Shown: positions 24,201-35,695, counted from the first letter of the stretch. The stretch: DNA of 64,000 bases from Rosa chinensis (GCF_002994745.2 NC_037092.1:11026501-11090500); one strand, 5' to 3'. Translations and numbers: made by a program. The notes: generated by a model from the letters alone, not told the origin.

Positions 24201-25396
24201 TCTTGAAGTTCAAACATGAGTTATAAAATCACAACCACATAAACATTGAATCTTTTTTCACTACCTGGAGACAACAATTACCTTTGTTTGTTGCTCATTT
24301 TAATGATTTACATTATCTCCCCAATTATCACTTGACTAGTTGACTATGACTCTCCATATTCAGAGGTGTATATTACATGAATAGGCACCCAACAAATCAC
24401 CAAAAAAAAAAAAAGGTGAATGCTGAAAAAGTTGAAGTTCGAAAATAGTACCACTGCATGTCCTGCTCCAATCTGTGGAGGGGCTACATACTGAATAGGG
24501 CCTGGAATTCCAGGATTAGACATTCCAGGTGCAGGTGAGGAAGAAATCATCGGAGACTCTGAATGCTTTTGCTGATCATCAGATTCACTACTATCTGTGT
24601 ATCAAATATAGTAAAACAATATAATTTTGCATTTGATGAAAGGTTGTACTACAGGAGTTATATGGCATAACAGTTAAATTATGATGCCAGACTTCAAAAA
24701 AGGAAACAAACACCAAAAGGATTGAATAAATAAACAAATTTATAAGGTAACAAAAGCTTCAGCTATAGACTTCATTTCTATGAAACAAGAAATATGAGAA
24801 AAAGTTAAAAGTGCCTCCTACATCACTATTTGATTTTTACAGTAGCACAGGAGCAATATATAGAAGATTGGAACATCATGACCCAAAATTACTTTGAGAC
24901 ATCTTAAAAATTCCTATAACAACCACCATTATCCAAGGATAATTTTTCTCACTAGGTAGTGCCTTGCTGCCGGTCACCTTAAATGACAGTGGGATATTAG
25001 TAAGATGGTAAGTTATCAAAATGAGGAACCACCAAGGAAGTTGAGGGTTGGATCTGTTGCTATATCCCAACCAAGGTTCAACCTATCAATCAGAAATGGG
25101 CTTTGTCGAAGGTATTACATAGACATACCATAGTCTCATGAAACAGTTATTGGGTTCTAGAGTAATCACCAAAGGAAAGGAAGAACCTTTGCTTTAGTCA
25201 ATTAAACAAAAACCACCACCATGCTTATATGGAAGAACCAGCATACAAGAAGAAGCTCAATTTCTTGTTGTATATCAATTATTTATGTCAACTAACTACC
25301 AGATCCATAATGTTTTAGACTACTAGTATCAGAGAATGATATGAATATTTAGCTCTTTGTAACTATACCGGAATGATCGTGAACAGAAGAAGTCAT
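21293..25396 (-). CDS. NF-YA: Nuclear transcription factor Y subunit A (NF-YA), NF-YA4/7-like
   Basis: Five coding exons on the minus strand: 25369-25396 (start, MTSSVHDHS), 24452-24594, 21817-21918, 21563-21727 and 21293-21469. The lengths sum to 615, giving 204 residues. All junctions are GT..AG, with one 2.5-kb intron (21919-24451). The conserved core is split between the last two exons: [19 protein letters not shown] (helix A1, binds the NF-YB/NF-YC dimer), a linker [16 protein letters not shown], then [19 protein letters not shown] (helix A2, contacts CCAAT in the minor groove). The N-terminal part is Ser/Pro/Gln-rich and the tail acidic. NF-YA joins the histone-fold dimer in the nucleus. 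The short length and MTSSVHD start match the Arabidopsis NF-YA4/NF-YA7 subgroup, which lacks miR169 control, and no site was seen here. Confidence 0.95.
21919..24451 (-). other. Large second intron of NF-YA
   Basis: 2533 bp between exons ending GCAGTG|GTACTA and beginning GAAG|GCGCCAGG. It contains short frames only; no mobile-element terminus, hairpin or additional exon was recognised. Confidence 0.6.
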
Positions 25397-26943
25397 GAGG
25401 ACGCGTTGCAGGTGGAGAGCCCCAAAACAATGTGGCTGCAAAATAAATATCAACCAGGTCATTGACATTCCAAAATAACATGCTACTCCAATTACAGTCA
25501 AGTTAAAAAATGATAAGCTAAAAGAAGAAAGGTCATTTGATTGAGAATCATTCAATGACTTCAATATGATCCTAACATAAACTGAGTGTATTCACATCAC
25601 ATGAAAATAAAAAGAAAATATTAGCAGATTGGACATATATTACAGAACCATATTGGCAAACATAAAAAAAGACTACAATCAAAGAAACTGATGATGCTTC
25701 ACATGTCTTCAAGTATGAGCCACTATTATATAAAGTGCAGATACCAGTATACAGCATAAGTTAGAGATGTTGCGTAGGTGGCTGCTGGCCTTTTCTTGTA
25801 TCCAGTAATGAACTATGAAGTACAAGAAATAACTAAATACGAAAATAGTAAAAGGAGTGGTTCAGTGCACGGGGCTCTGGCTACATCTAGTACAGAGTCA
25901 CTAAGGAGGATCAGATTTACAAATCCTTTGATGCAGTTTACAAAGAGGTTGTTTCACACTCAAATGTGAACCGCCGGCTCATAAATCAGCGAATGTATTG
26001 TCGCGGCAATGCTTGAAATAACTAGATAAATGGACATTATTGAAAAAGAAGGCCATATAATCTACTGCCCTTGCCACAACAGAACTGAAAGTAATACATC
26101 AACGAATGGCCTACAAAATTACCACTGAGATTGCAGTAAACACCAAACAAGTGGAAGCCTTTCCTTTTCAAAACCATTCAATACTCGTTCTTTGCCATGT
26201 AGGTTCAAGTTTCTCGTTCTTTACTACCGAGGAATTCATCTAAATCTCCCTCATGATCTACATAATTTCGTACTTTTTGACCGATTCTTATCTGTACCAT
26301 CTGAACGAACATTATCCAACACAACGATTTCGGAACATACAATCACACTAGTTTGCAACTATATTGCACAAAAGCTACAACTCTCGCATCAAATTTACAG
26401 ACTCAAAATTCCAAAAACTAAACTCATATCCAAATTCAATTCCTCTTTCACCTAATCTCGGCACACTAAAAACAAAAAACAAAAAAATTGACGCAGAGTG
26501 CAAGTAGTAGAAAAAACTGAACCGAAAATAGTCGCAATCAATCTCAAACTAGCAGTAATTCATCTACAAAAATCCAATTCCAACCAAGCGAAAACTCAAT
26601 TAGACCAAAAATTGAGCTCAATTAACCCTGCAAATACCTCCAGATTAAGCTCGTAAAACTCAAAAATTGATAAAATCAAACAGAAACCAAAAGACTCCCA
26701 CTTCCATACATTTCCACTCCAAAAAAGAAAAAAGTCCCAGAATGGATCGGGAACAGCAGAATTCCAGAGCCAAAAAGAAAAAAGCAAAAAAAAAAAAACT
26801 AGGGTTTTGAGAGTTTCGAAAAATTCTACCTTTTTCTCCTGTTTCTGACGATCCTTTCGTGTTGTTGCTACTAAAATTGGCAAAAAATTCTTTCTTTCTT
26901 TTGCTCTGAGGAATTTTGATTGGGACCTTTTTTGGGGAACTGA

Positions 26944-26980
<37 letters not shown>

Positions 26981-26990
26981 GAATTACAAT
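25397..26990 (-). other. NF-YA 5' UTR exon(s) and leader introns (inferred)
   Basis: The leader part of the first coding exon extends to about 25437, where TTTTGCAG forms an acceptor. A plausible upstream leader exon ends at a good donor (CTGGAG|GTATTTG) near 26636 and reaches back to the CT-rich tract at 26947-26978. NF-YA genes commonly have introns in the 5' leader. The exon limits are predictions without transcript support. Confidence 0.45.
26947..26978. repeat. (CT)n microsatellite near inferred NF-YA transcription start
   Basis: An uninterrupted CT run of about 16 units. On the sense (minus) strand it reads as GA repeats, common near plant promoters. Confidence 0.95.
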
Positions 26991-28294
26991 CCCTCTACTT
27001 GCTATTTCCATCCACACTCACTGCAATTTTTTTCTTTTTTTGGGGGTGTTAAATGTCGAGCAGGTTGTGTGGAGTGAAGCGATCTGGGCCGTACGATTGG
27101 GGGACCGGGTTCGGGCAGCGGGGGAATATGGTGACCGGAGGGTTAATTTGGACCAGCAAAATTTCCTGTGATGGGGGCCCACATTGGTGACCGGGCGAGA
27201 AGTGAGAGAGTGACTGGTGGGCGTCAATTCTATGTCCGCCACCGCACCACCGGGCGGGGCCCACGGTTTGGATATAATAATAATTATTGGGCTCTAATTT
27301 CTTTCTTTTGTCTAGTCAAAGATTGGGCTCTAGCGAGAAAAAAATATATAATTATATTGCAGGTTTTAGGAAAAAAAACACTTCACTGTGTAATAAAAAA
27401 TTCAGTGGTGGTTAACAAAGATATTGTGGTATTTGGCCTGATTTTTTATTTCATTCCTAGGATTTACTCGTTGGCTTTCGTCTTCTCAAACCTATGGCTG
27501 ATGTCATAAATTCTCTGCTTTATCTTTTGATTGTGCCTGTTGTATGCGGTATTGGTGGAGGTTTGGATAAAGTAATTTCAATTTCCACATAAATTTTAAA
27601 ATTATGGGAATTACAATTTCATGAATTTAAATTTCACTAATTGAGAATTTCATTGTTTGGATTTCATAATGTAGAATTTTTAAAATGACCAGAATTACGA
27701 ATTCAAATGTTTGGACCAATTTTTATTAATGGAATTTAAATCAAATCAAATAGTATAAGAATTTCTCACGCTCGAGTATTAAAGCATTAGCACAACCACC
27801 TTTTAGGGGTAATAACTCATTTCTTATACTATTACTATATCCATTTGTATATTAGTACCTTACTCTAGCATCGGAGAGGTATAAACCGTCCAGTACGGTT
27901 TATCCCTCTGACGTCGTGTTACTGTACAGGATACAGGAGTTGGATCGGTACCCCGGTGGTATAGCATTCTGAGTGAGGTATCCGGAGAAAGCCACCAGAA
28001 ACAACTTTTATCCAAAAAAAAAAAAAAAAGGAACTGAAATATACTTACACACCTGCATCCTCAAACAACCAAATCTATTTATATGTAGTAGGATATGTAA
28101 GTTGCAAGTACTTCAAAACGATCAATTGAACTGCGCGCAAAACAGATTGATCCTTCGATCAATATTGACATTGAGGAAACATGCTCATTGAACCTGTACA
28201 TTAAAGTTGGCAACTTGGCATTGACACCCTAAACGAGTAAACACCAACTAAACCAAGGCATTTACTTAGAAGAACTAAAAATTTGGATGAGCTT
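26991..28294. other. Intergenic DNA: NF-YA promoter and F-box downstream flank
   Basis: 27030-27290 is GC-richer and probably promoter. A short hairpin lies at 27887-27920 (AGAGGTATAAACCGT against ACGGTTTATCCCTCT, one mismatch). From about 28020 the sequence is homologous to 35258-35530 and forms the downstream part of the duplicated F-box segment. No gene seen. Confidence 0.5.
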
Positions 28295-29145
28295 TCAATA
28301 TACACCTAGGCCATCACTGGATAAGGCAGCTACAAATTTTGATTTTTTTCCTTCATTCTTGTTTCTAAATCTCCTCTTACGAATCCAAAACCTTCCACGA
28401 AAAACATAGCCCAAATCAAGTGACTCGAGGTAAGGACAATAATCAAGAATTTCCTTCATAGCGTTATTAGTCAGATTTAACCGAGAAAGTGAGAGGTGCT
28501 GTAGACCCCGCATGGTTCCTGCTATAGCCTTTGCGTAGTCATCATCCTGTCCACCTCTAACAGTACTCTTGCATATGATTTTGTACCATTTGAATGATTT
28601 CAAAATAGGGCATGATCGCCCAATCATCTCCAGAGTTTTAGGCGAGAGTGAGCATCTATCAAGTTTGAACAGGTGAATCTCCTCCAATAGTGGAAATTTA
28701 TAAGCTACTTCATTCAAAACACCATCTATTATTCCAGAGCACCAATGCAAAGTTAGTCGTCTGATACCATTGCATCTGTCACCGACGTACTTAAGGAGGT
28801 CGTTACTGCCATATACACACGAGATATCGACCAATTGACCAGAGCTGCGATCAATGGCGTTGCGGCACATCTTCTCCACGTCCTTCCAATCTTCGTGGTA
28901 GCCGGATAACTCCACACCCGTGTCGATGGTGTGCCATAGAGGCATAGACCAGGGTAGTTTCAGAAGACTCTGTGCCATGTCTTGCACACCATCTGATAGT
29001 TGATTAGGATATCAAATGCTCCGAGATCCGCCAGTAATAGTATCGACGTCGTAACCTCGTCCGGGAGTTTCGTCTAGTCTCGGCTGCCCTGGGCGGTTGT
29101 AGAGGAAGACTCTGATCCCTTCGGTAATTTTTTAGACTCTCCCAT
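28295..29145 (-). pseudogene. F-box/LRR protein pseudogene (SKIP19 / FBL23-like), copy 1
   Basis: The start at 29145 reads MGESKKLPKGSESSS. The F-box follows (KLPDEVTTSILLLADLGAFD, then NYQMVCKTWH), then the family motif EKMCRNAIDRSSGQLVDIS and leucine-rich repeats (RRLTLHWCSG; KFPLLEEIHLF; LTNNAMKEILDYCPYLES). F-box/LRR proteins are substrate receptors of SCF ubiquitin ligases: the F-box binds SKP1 and the LRRs bind the target. Two lesions are visible: an in-frame TAG just before the F-box, where the paralogue has Trp (QDWTELP), and a frame change near 28965-28975 directly after CKTWH. The LRR part alone stays open for 230 codons. Without those two changes the length, about 280, would be normal. 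Confidence 0.85.
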
Positions 29146-29216
29146 TAGGGTTTATTGGTTTGTATATATGCATTAATTGGTGGCTTGTTCTGAAAGGAAA
29201 AAACCTACCATCTAGT

Positions 29217-30052
29217 TTTTTTTTTTTTTGGTCGAAAGGTAGCATCAATTAACAAGGCTCAAAGCCAAACAACTGAACAAGGGACATAGCCCAATACAGA
29301 TGAAGTCTGCAAAGCATGATTCACATGGTCATCTGCCAGAACAAGCAAGATCAGAGGAATCAACATACAAGAAAGAAAAAGCTGAAAACATAAAGGCCAA
29401 AGCAGCCTAAAAAACTCAAATCCTAATCAAAGCTTCTTCTTCATCTCTAACTTGCAGCAGCCATACCAAATTCAACTCCGGAGCTCTGATGGAAGTCGTG
29501 AGCAAGGGTTGGTAACCAAGGGTGGTCTGCAGAGGTGAGGATACTGACATAGCCACCATACATTCTCCAGTTGACCGATTACGAGAATATCTTGCATAAA
29601 AGGATAACAACAACCAAACCAAGATAGATCTTAGCAAAGAAACCTGAGATCTAAAGAGGTGGTTGCAGAGGAGTACGAACTCTTCCATGGCAGAGCAAGG
29701 TAGACAACAAGAAGGAGATTTGTTCACGGTTTGGACATCTTGAGGAGCAAAGGCAGAACAAAAACTGAGAATGACCATGAAAACAAATCTGAGAGTATAT
29801 CTTAGAGATTCAGATCTATGATCTAAAAACATATTTGAACAGTGAGGACAAAAATCAGATGCAAAAGAAGAGGAAAACAAGGAAATCAAAACACCACTTG
29901 GGTGAGGAATCACCACAGAGGATGAGGAATACCACAAAGGGTGAGGAAAATTTGGGGAAGAAAAGGTTGCTGCAGAGAAGAGAGAGCCTAGGTAAGAGAG
30001 AAGCAAGAGCTTCTCTCACTAAAAAGAACAGTACACGACTCTCATTTCAGAT
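29217..30052 (-). mobile_element. Non-LTR retroelement insertion (non-coding), with target-site duplication
   Basis: A poly(T) run starts at 29217, that is a poly(A) tail on the minus strand preceded by TTGATGCTACCTTTCGACC. The 836-bp insert is flanked by AACCTACCATCTAGTT (29201-29216) and AACCTATCATCCAGTT (30053-30068), a 16-bp duplication with two differences. The homologous flank of F-box copy 2 (37305-37350) lacks this insert. A 196-codon minus frame (29416-30006) is Ser/Leu/Phe-rich and not a known protein. Confidence 0.8.
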
Positions 30053-30068
30053 AACCTATCATCCAGTT

Positions 30069-31849
30069 AACGAAAGGAATGGATCTTTTCTTTGGTTGAA
30101 TCGACCACCACAAGTGGGCTGGTGGTTGAGCGGCCTGATTGGGAAACCCTATACCCACATTCGACTCATGAAGCAATCTGTGAAAATGGTCATTAACTAT
30201 TTTATTTGAAACCAAACAAAAAATGTAAATGGAAGTAGGCAGGACGCAACGTGTTTTTCACTGGGCCCTGGACCAAACCGAAATTTTTAGGTTGTAAAAA
30301 GATTTCAATTAAAGTACAGACTAAATAGGGATCGTTCGATGCCAAAGATTAAAAATGCAATCGGGACGTTACTAAAACTAAAAGGAAAAGAAAAGGCAGA
30401 TAAAAGTGGGGGGTTTTAGAGTTTTGAAAACAGAAAATATATAAAATGCCCAGTATCATTTGGTCTAGTGGCATAAATCTCTTCTTTGTAAGTGTGATAT
30501 CTTGAATTCGACTCACAATAAACTAGTTATTTTTTAATTTAAAGAAGTTGAATGGGAAGATAGTTAAAAGCTAGCTTATTCTCTACACATCCGCGATCCT
30601 ATACATATAATCCAAATTAAGTTCCCTAAGATTACTTTCCTCTAATTGCTAAACCCTAAGTGATATTGAAATCCATTCTTTTTATGAAAATACATATACG
30701 CAAGTCATACTCATATAGAAAGATCGTTAAAAGCCATGAAATTTTCATTGTTAACTAGACTAATTCAAGTATGGATAGGTCATCTATCCTTAGCCTAGGT
30801 TTGCTCAACTCTCACTGTTGTCCGTATTGGTTACTACTTATGATTTAAGCAATATAAATCTATTAAGTGAATTGATTCTTAAATAGCTCCCATTACAAGT
30901 TGGCTACCATAAACCGCGAACAAATAAAAGATATCAATAAAACCATTAAACAAACTATTCATGAATCAAAGCAAACAAATAAAGGGAAACATCAACCTGA
31001 ATTATACAAATCTGGTGATATTGATAAAAAAGAATTTGATTGAGAAGTTGAGACTGAGTAACAACCTGAGACTTGGGAGAAGTGGAGGCTGATTGGAAAT
31101 TTGAAATTGAGGGCTGAGTTAGGGTTTCCAAAATCCCTAATTTTCTTAATTGAGAAAGTGAGAATGAGAGAACAAGAGATCAACTTGAAGACTGAAGTGA
31201 AGCCTTACGGGCAAGAGGTTGGGTGTCATTGCATGCATATAAAATGTTTGGACTTGTCTTTAAATGAACCAATTATGTGAGGACATATGTCAAATGGAAC
31301 AGATTTCGGTCATGTTTAGAGTTTTTTTTGTTTTTAATAAATAATTGTTCGCTCGCTTCGATCTGGAACAAGTTGGGTAGGTTTTCCGGGCATTTGGGCT
31401 AACATGCCTAGCCTAGATGGAAGTATCACTAGTCCAAGAAACAAAGAAAAGAAGTGTTACTCGATCGACCAAACAAAGAAGAGAAGTGTCACTTGTATAT
31501 TTTCATTCAACGTACTTATTGGTCTTTTACCATTTTGCTCTTCTTACATACTAACTAGCCTCGTATCTATGCGTGTGGTTGGTAAAGACCCTTCAAACAT
31601 CATCCACTTCTTAAAGAAAAAACTGTATTTTTATTAAAAAAATAAATAAATTGTATTTATGTTTTTTTGCTTTTATCTTATTTTATTTTTTATAACTAAA
31701 ATAGCTATATTGATGATTTCATTATGAGTATTTATTTTTCAGACAAAAGGGTATTTTGGGCAATCAATATTTTGGTGAAGCATGAGTGCTTCGCTTTATA
31801 GTATAGATAGATAGATAGATTTATAGTATAGATAGATAGAGAGATAGAT
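30069..31849. other. Intergenic stretch with a decayed tRNA-like SINE head
   Basis: At about 30458-30515 an A-box-like TGGTCTAGTGGCATAAATC is followed some 30 nt later by a B-box-like TTGAATTCGACTC, as in the tRNA-related head of plant SINEs. Otherwise AT-rich DNA with no supported gene. A (TAGA)n tract begins at about 31803. Confidence 0.4.
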
Positions 31850-32307
31850 TTTTTTAGGCGAAATGTCATTATTTAATAGTTTAGCAAGCAGTACAATAAT
31901 AACTTGTCCCTGCGGGACCGTAAAAAAAAAGCCATTACTTAGCGCACAGCCGCACACTACTCTTAACATACCTCTCCCGCATGTATGCTAGAAACAACAT
32001 ACCCTTAATACACCCACCTTTTTGTAACTAACCCCAAAACATAGTGACGAAAAAAATTTAACAACGAAGCATCTGTTTTCCTTGTCGATTTTCTCACTAA
32101 AGAAAAGAAATAGAAATAAAACACCCATCAACATTTCTTTAAAAAAAAGAAGAAGATAGAGATCCAAATCTAAAATAAAAAGTTAACATCTAGGGACTCT
32201 AAGGGCCCAAAACAACCAAGCCCGCAAAAGAACCAAGGCCCACATAGGAGTCCAATAGGCCCAAATTTGGGAGCAAACCCTAAGGGAACAGATCCCTTCC
32301 TCCACGG
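31850..32307 (-). mobile_element. 5'-truncated non-LTR retroelement inserted in a (TAGA)n tract
   Basis: On the minus strand the insert ends GACATTTCGCCTAAAAAAA (poly(A) at 31850-31857). It is flanked on both sides by TATAGATAGATAGA-like sequence (31827-31848 and 32308-32325), consistent with a target-site duplication in a microsatellite. No coding domain is visible, so it is assigned to the non-LTR class by tail and flanks only. Confidence 0.55.
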
Positions 32308-32429
32308 TATAGATAGATAAGATAGATATAGTTTTCTATTATCTACAATGACATTAATCTAGGTTTCTAGGTTACTAATATAGAAAACTAATTAACATCC
32401 GTAGTCGATCTACTAACCTTCACTACTTC

Positions 32430-32594
32430 ACAAACATGAAATATATAATGGCGAAGGGGCGTGGTCCAGCGATCATATCACATATCTTGGAGTTATTATC
32501 ATTTTGCAGACAAACATGAAATATATAATGGCGAAGGGGCGTGGTCCAGCGATCATATCACATATCTTGGAGTTATATGTATATCATTTTGCAG
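32430..32594. repeat. 80-bp tandem duplication
   Basis: Unit 32430-32509 begins ACAAACATGAAATATATAAT and ends CATTTTGCAG; unit 32510-32594 is the same with a 5-bp insertion (TGTAT) near its end. The near identity indicates a recent duplication. No coding role. Confidence 0.92.
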
Positions 32595-32795
32595 TAGATG
32601 ATATCAACCATGTATACATATGTTACTGAAAATTACAAAGAGTCAAGAATCACATGCATCCAACAGTTGTGTACTACAATAGATAGACGTGATATATGGT
32701 GGTAATATATGTTCGACTTTGATGTCCAAATGCAGGTAAATCTGAATGCCAAAAAAAAAAAAAAAACCTTGAAGATTAAGCAAGCTTACAGAGTT

Positions 32796-34377
32796 CTTAT
32801 GTTCCTTCATCCATATGGCCTGGGGTGAAGAAGTTTTGGTCAGTGGTTATGGAGAATGCACAATGGTTGATTGGTCAGGGTACAAATATCTCTTTTTGGA
32901 GGGATAATTTTATGGGGATGCCTATTATTGATTTCTTTGGACCTCATACTATCGTGGACAATCTGCAAAGGTATGTGGCTGATTATATTAGTAATGGCTC
33001 TTGGGTCATTCCTGATCTCCTTCATTTGCATTACCCGGCGTTGTGTGAGTTGATTGAAAAAGTCCCTTTAGCTATGGATCCTTCGGTGGAGGATAAGGTA
33101 ATTTGGTCTTCTGCTACATCAGGGGAGCTCACGGCAAAGAATGCTTTTCAGTTTCTACGCCAACCTTTTCCATCAATGAGTTGGGGTAAGTGTACATGGT
33201 CTAAATTTATCACTCCTAGATTGTCTTTACTGACTTGGAATGTGCTACGGGGTAGGATACTATCAGACGATTTTTTACAAAGAAGATGAGTGGCTTTGGC
33301 ATCGAGGTGTGTTCTATGTGGTAGGAACTCTGAATCATTAGCTCATATTTTTCTAGAATGTTCTTATTCCAACCAGATTTGGTGCTGCATGTTTTCTAAA
33401 TTTGAGTTAGGTACTGTCCCCAATTCATTAATTGAGGTATGGCAAGTGAGATTGGTTAATCGTAGTCCTCAGTTGAAGGAGTTGTGGTTGGCATGTTTTA
33501 CCACTGTTCTATGGTTTATATGGCAAGCAAGGAATAAAATGAAGCATGAAGGTCAGGGTTTCAATGTGGCAGTAATTTGCCGTTTAATTGTTGGGCATGT
33601 TCAAGCTGCAAGTCGCATTGCTTCCGGCTATATGACCAACTCTCTTCTTGATCTTCAAGTGTTGAAGCATTTCGGAGTTCAATGCAAGCCGCGCCGTACT
33701 CCGTCAGTTATTGAGGTTAATTGGTTCCCTCCTCCTTTTGGGTGGGTGAAAATAAATACCGACGGTGCTTGGAAGCAAGATTCAGGCCGTTGTGGTTATG
33801 GGGCCGTTTTTCGTGACTACAGAGGAGATTTCATTGGTGCCTTTGCTTCTAATCATAACATTCCTAGTTCGATAGCGGCAGAGGTAATGGCTGTCATTAA
33901 GGCTATTGAGCTAGCTTGGGTAAGGGACTGGAAACATGTATGGCTAGAAGTTGACTCTTCCCTAGTTCTAAACTTTCTGCAGTCCCCGGATTTAGTGCCT
34001 TGGCAGCTTCGTATTGAGTGGGGTAATTGTTTATATCGTATTTCTCAAATGCAATTCCGATCTTCACATATCTTTCGAGAAGCGAATCGCGTTGCAGATG
34101 CACTAGCGAATTACGGTGCGACTTCTAGTGATCTGACTTGGTGGGATCTAGCTCCTCCTTTCATTGACAGACATTGTCAGAGTGACAGTTTGGGAATGCC
34201 GAATTTCCGTTTTTGTTAGTTGTTTTTTCCTATAGTTGTTTTCTGTTTGGTATGGGAGGTTTTGGTTTTTGTTCCCCCTCCCTTTGTGTATTTTTTCTTT
34301 CTTCTTTAATAAATTCTCAAAGGTTAAGGTGGCTCCTTGCCTCTCTTAACCTTTGAATTCAGCCAAAAAAAAAAAAA
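32796..34377 (+). mobile_element. 5'-truncated L1-type LINE with perfect target-site duplication
   Basis: The insert ends in a 14-nt poly(A) run and is bracketed by AGCAAGCTTACAGAGTT on both sides (about 32779-32795 and 34378-34394). Only the 3' part of ORF2 is present, so reverse transcription stopped early, as is typical for LINE copies. The 3' UTR contains CTCTTAACCTTTGAATTCAG before the tail. Confidence 0.92.
32825..34219 (+). pseudogene. LINE ORF2 C-terminal part: zinc-binding domain and RNase H
   Basis: The 3' half of a plant L1 ORF2. First a zf-RVT domain (WSSATSGELTAKNAFQFL; RLSLLTWNVLRGRILSDD; then RCVLCGRNSESLAHIFLECS), next a linker, then an RNase H domain of the RVT_3 type (WVKINTDGAWKQDSGRCGYG; ASNHNIPSSIAAEVMAVIKA; EVDSSLVLNFL; REANRVADALANYG) with the acidic residues expected of that fold. 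The endonuclease and reverse transcriptase are missing by truncation. A TGA at 33287-33289 interrupts the frame between LQRR and VALASRC, inside the zinc domain, so this copy encodes nothing functional. Confidence 0.93.
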
Positions 34378-34394
34378 AGCAAGCTTACAGAGTT

Positions 34395-34889
34395 AGAGCG
34401 TAAGGGAATTAAGCAAGCTTGCGGCCGGGTCTATATACATTTTCGAAGTGGCCAAGTATTGGTCATGAGCAATAGGTACTTATGTCCAAGGATTAATTAG
34501 AGTTGATAATTTCAGATTCTAATGTAATGAGAAGAACATCGCCATCGCAATTGCAATCAGATCGAACAATCATAATTAATGAGATAACAAGTGAAATCAA
34601 ATTGGTGCATGCACAACAAGGCAGAGTTTTTGACATCCTGGATGGACAAGAAACACTTGTAGAGTAGACTTCCAGATTTCATCCAGCTCCAAGCTACGAA
34701 ATTCAGGAGGCTAATTAAATCTGGCATAGCAGAGATTCTTTCAGGGCCGGGCTTGCAAAGTGTCGCACTACATTGGAGTCATGATCGGTTTACCCTGTAC
34801 CGCAAGCTGACCAATGTATAGCTTCAAGATGATTCAGAGACGTTATTAAGTTATGGGGCAAATTTCTTTTTTCCACTTGAGATGTAAGG
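34395..34889. other. Intergenic stretch, no gene recognised
   Basis: A second AAGCAAGCTTGC-like sequence follows the LINE at 34410. The rest shows no supported frame, motif or repeat. Confidence 0.4.
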
Positions 34890-35110
34890 CACTTAAGTTT
34901 GGATGAACTTTCAATATATAAATCGTATATACGTACCTATATATATAAACAGGCTTTCACCCGATAGGGCAGCTGCAAGTTTTTGGTTTTTGCTTTCGTT
35001 CTTTTGTTCAGATCTCCTCTTACGCATCGAAAACCTAGAATGCAAACATGGCCCAAATGACTCAAGAAGAGAAAAATAATCAAGAACTTCCTTAGCTAGC
35101 TAGCTAGGTA
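34890..35110 (-). pseudogene. F-box/LRR gene 3' fragment (third copy)
   Basis: Homologous, by eye, to the C-terminal end of copy 1 (28283-28460) and copy 2 (35925-36110): it shares GATGAACTTTCAATATA, CTCCTCTTACGCATC (Arg-rich tail region) and AATAATCAAGAACTTCCTT. Only the last 60-70 codons and downstream flank remain; the F-box and most LRRs are absent. Confidence 0.7.
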
Positions 35111-35257
35111 GTGTAATGAAGTTCAGGATGCATAGTTTCTTAGCTAGATGAATACATATCCCTTTCGCCTTCTCAGCTATTCATGTGCAGATGTCATCTA
35201 TAATCGGATTGGTTATTTAGGTAAATGAAATGATCAATATACATACTTGCAAAGACC

Positions 35258-35530
35258 AACGTACTGAAATGAACTTACACACCTAGCCTGCATCCTCAAA
35301 CCACCAAATCTATTTATATGTTGTAGGATTTGTAACGACGTGGTTAAAAACAAGCAAATGACTTCCAATACAGATTGCAATTTCCAGTCAATATTGGCAT
35401 TGAGGAAACACACGTACTCATTGATCCTATACATTAAAGTTGGCATTGCTGACACCCTGAGTAAGGAAATCACATATGATTGGCATACATATAGTAAGAC
35501 ACCAATTAGAAAGAAATAATGTACGTGTAA
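35258..35530. repeat. Duplicated downstream flank of the F-box genes
   Basis: Matches 28025-28250: shared blocks include CCTGCATCCTCAAAC, CCAAATCTATTTATATG, CATTGAGGAAACA and TACATTAAAGTTGGCA, in the same order and orientation. It shows that the duplicated unit contained the gene plus at least 250 bp downstream. Confidence 0.8.
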
Positions 35531-35559
35531 TAGCGCGCATAAACTACAGTGGAGCACAA

Positions 35560-35695
35560 GGTATCAGATATCCAATACCGATTGCTGTGTACTCACTGCG
35601 AGTACTGAGCAATCGGTATCAGATATCCAAATTACTTGAGGTCATTGTGTTAAAAGCAGCGAGTACACAGCAATCGGTATTGGATATCCAATTGG
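35560..35695. repeat. Compound inverted repeat with three copies of a 30-37 bp unit
   Basis: GATATCCAATACCGATTGCT from 35567 continues through GTGTACTC to CTGC; its reverse complement, GCAGCGAGTACACAGCAATC onward, lies at 35656-35690. A third, diverged copy in the second orientation (GAGTACTGAGCAATCGGTAT) lies between them at 35599-35628. The core GGTATTGGATATCCAATACC is itself palindromic. It would fold into a strong hairpin. Confidence 0.8.

Noticed and set aside
29416..30006. 196-codon minus-strand frame as a host protein
   Set aside because: Lies wholly within a retroelement bracketed by a target duplication; Ser/Leu/Phe-rich without motifs.
30458..30515. Functional tRNA gene
   Set aside because: A- and B-box-like motifs are present but no cloverleaf with paired acceptor stem could be built; more like a SINE head.
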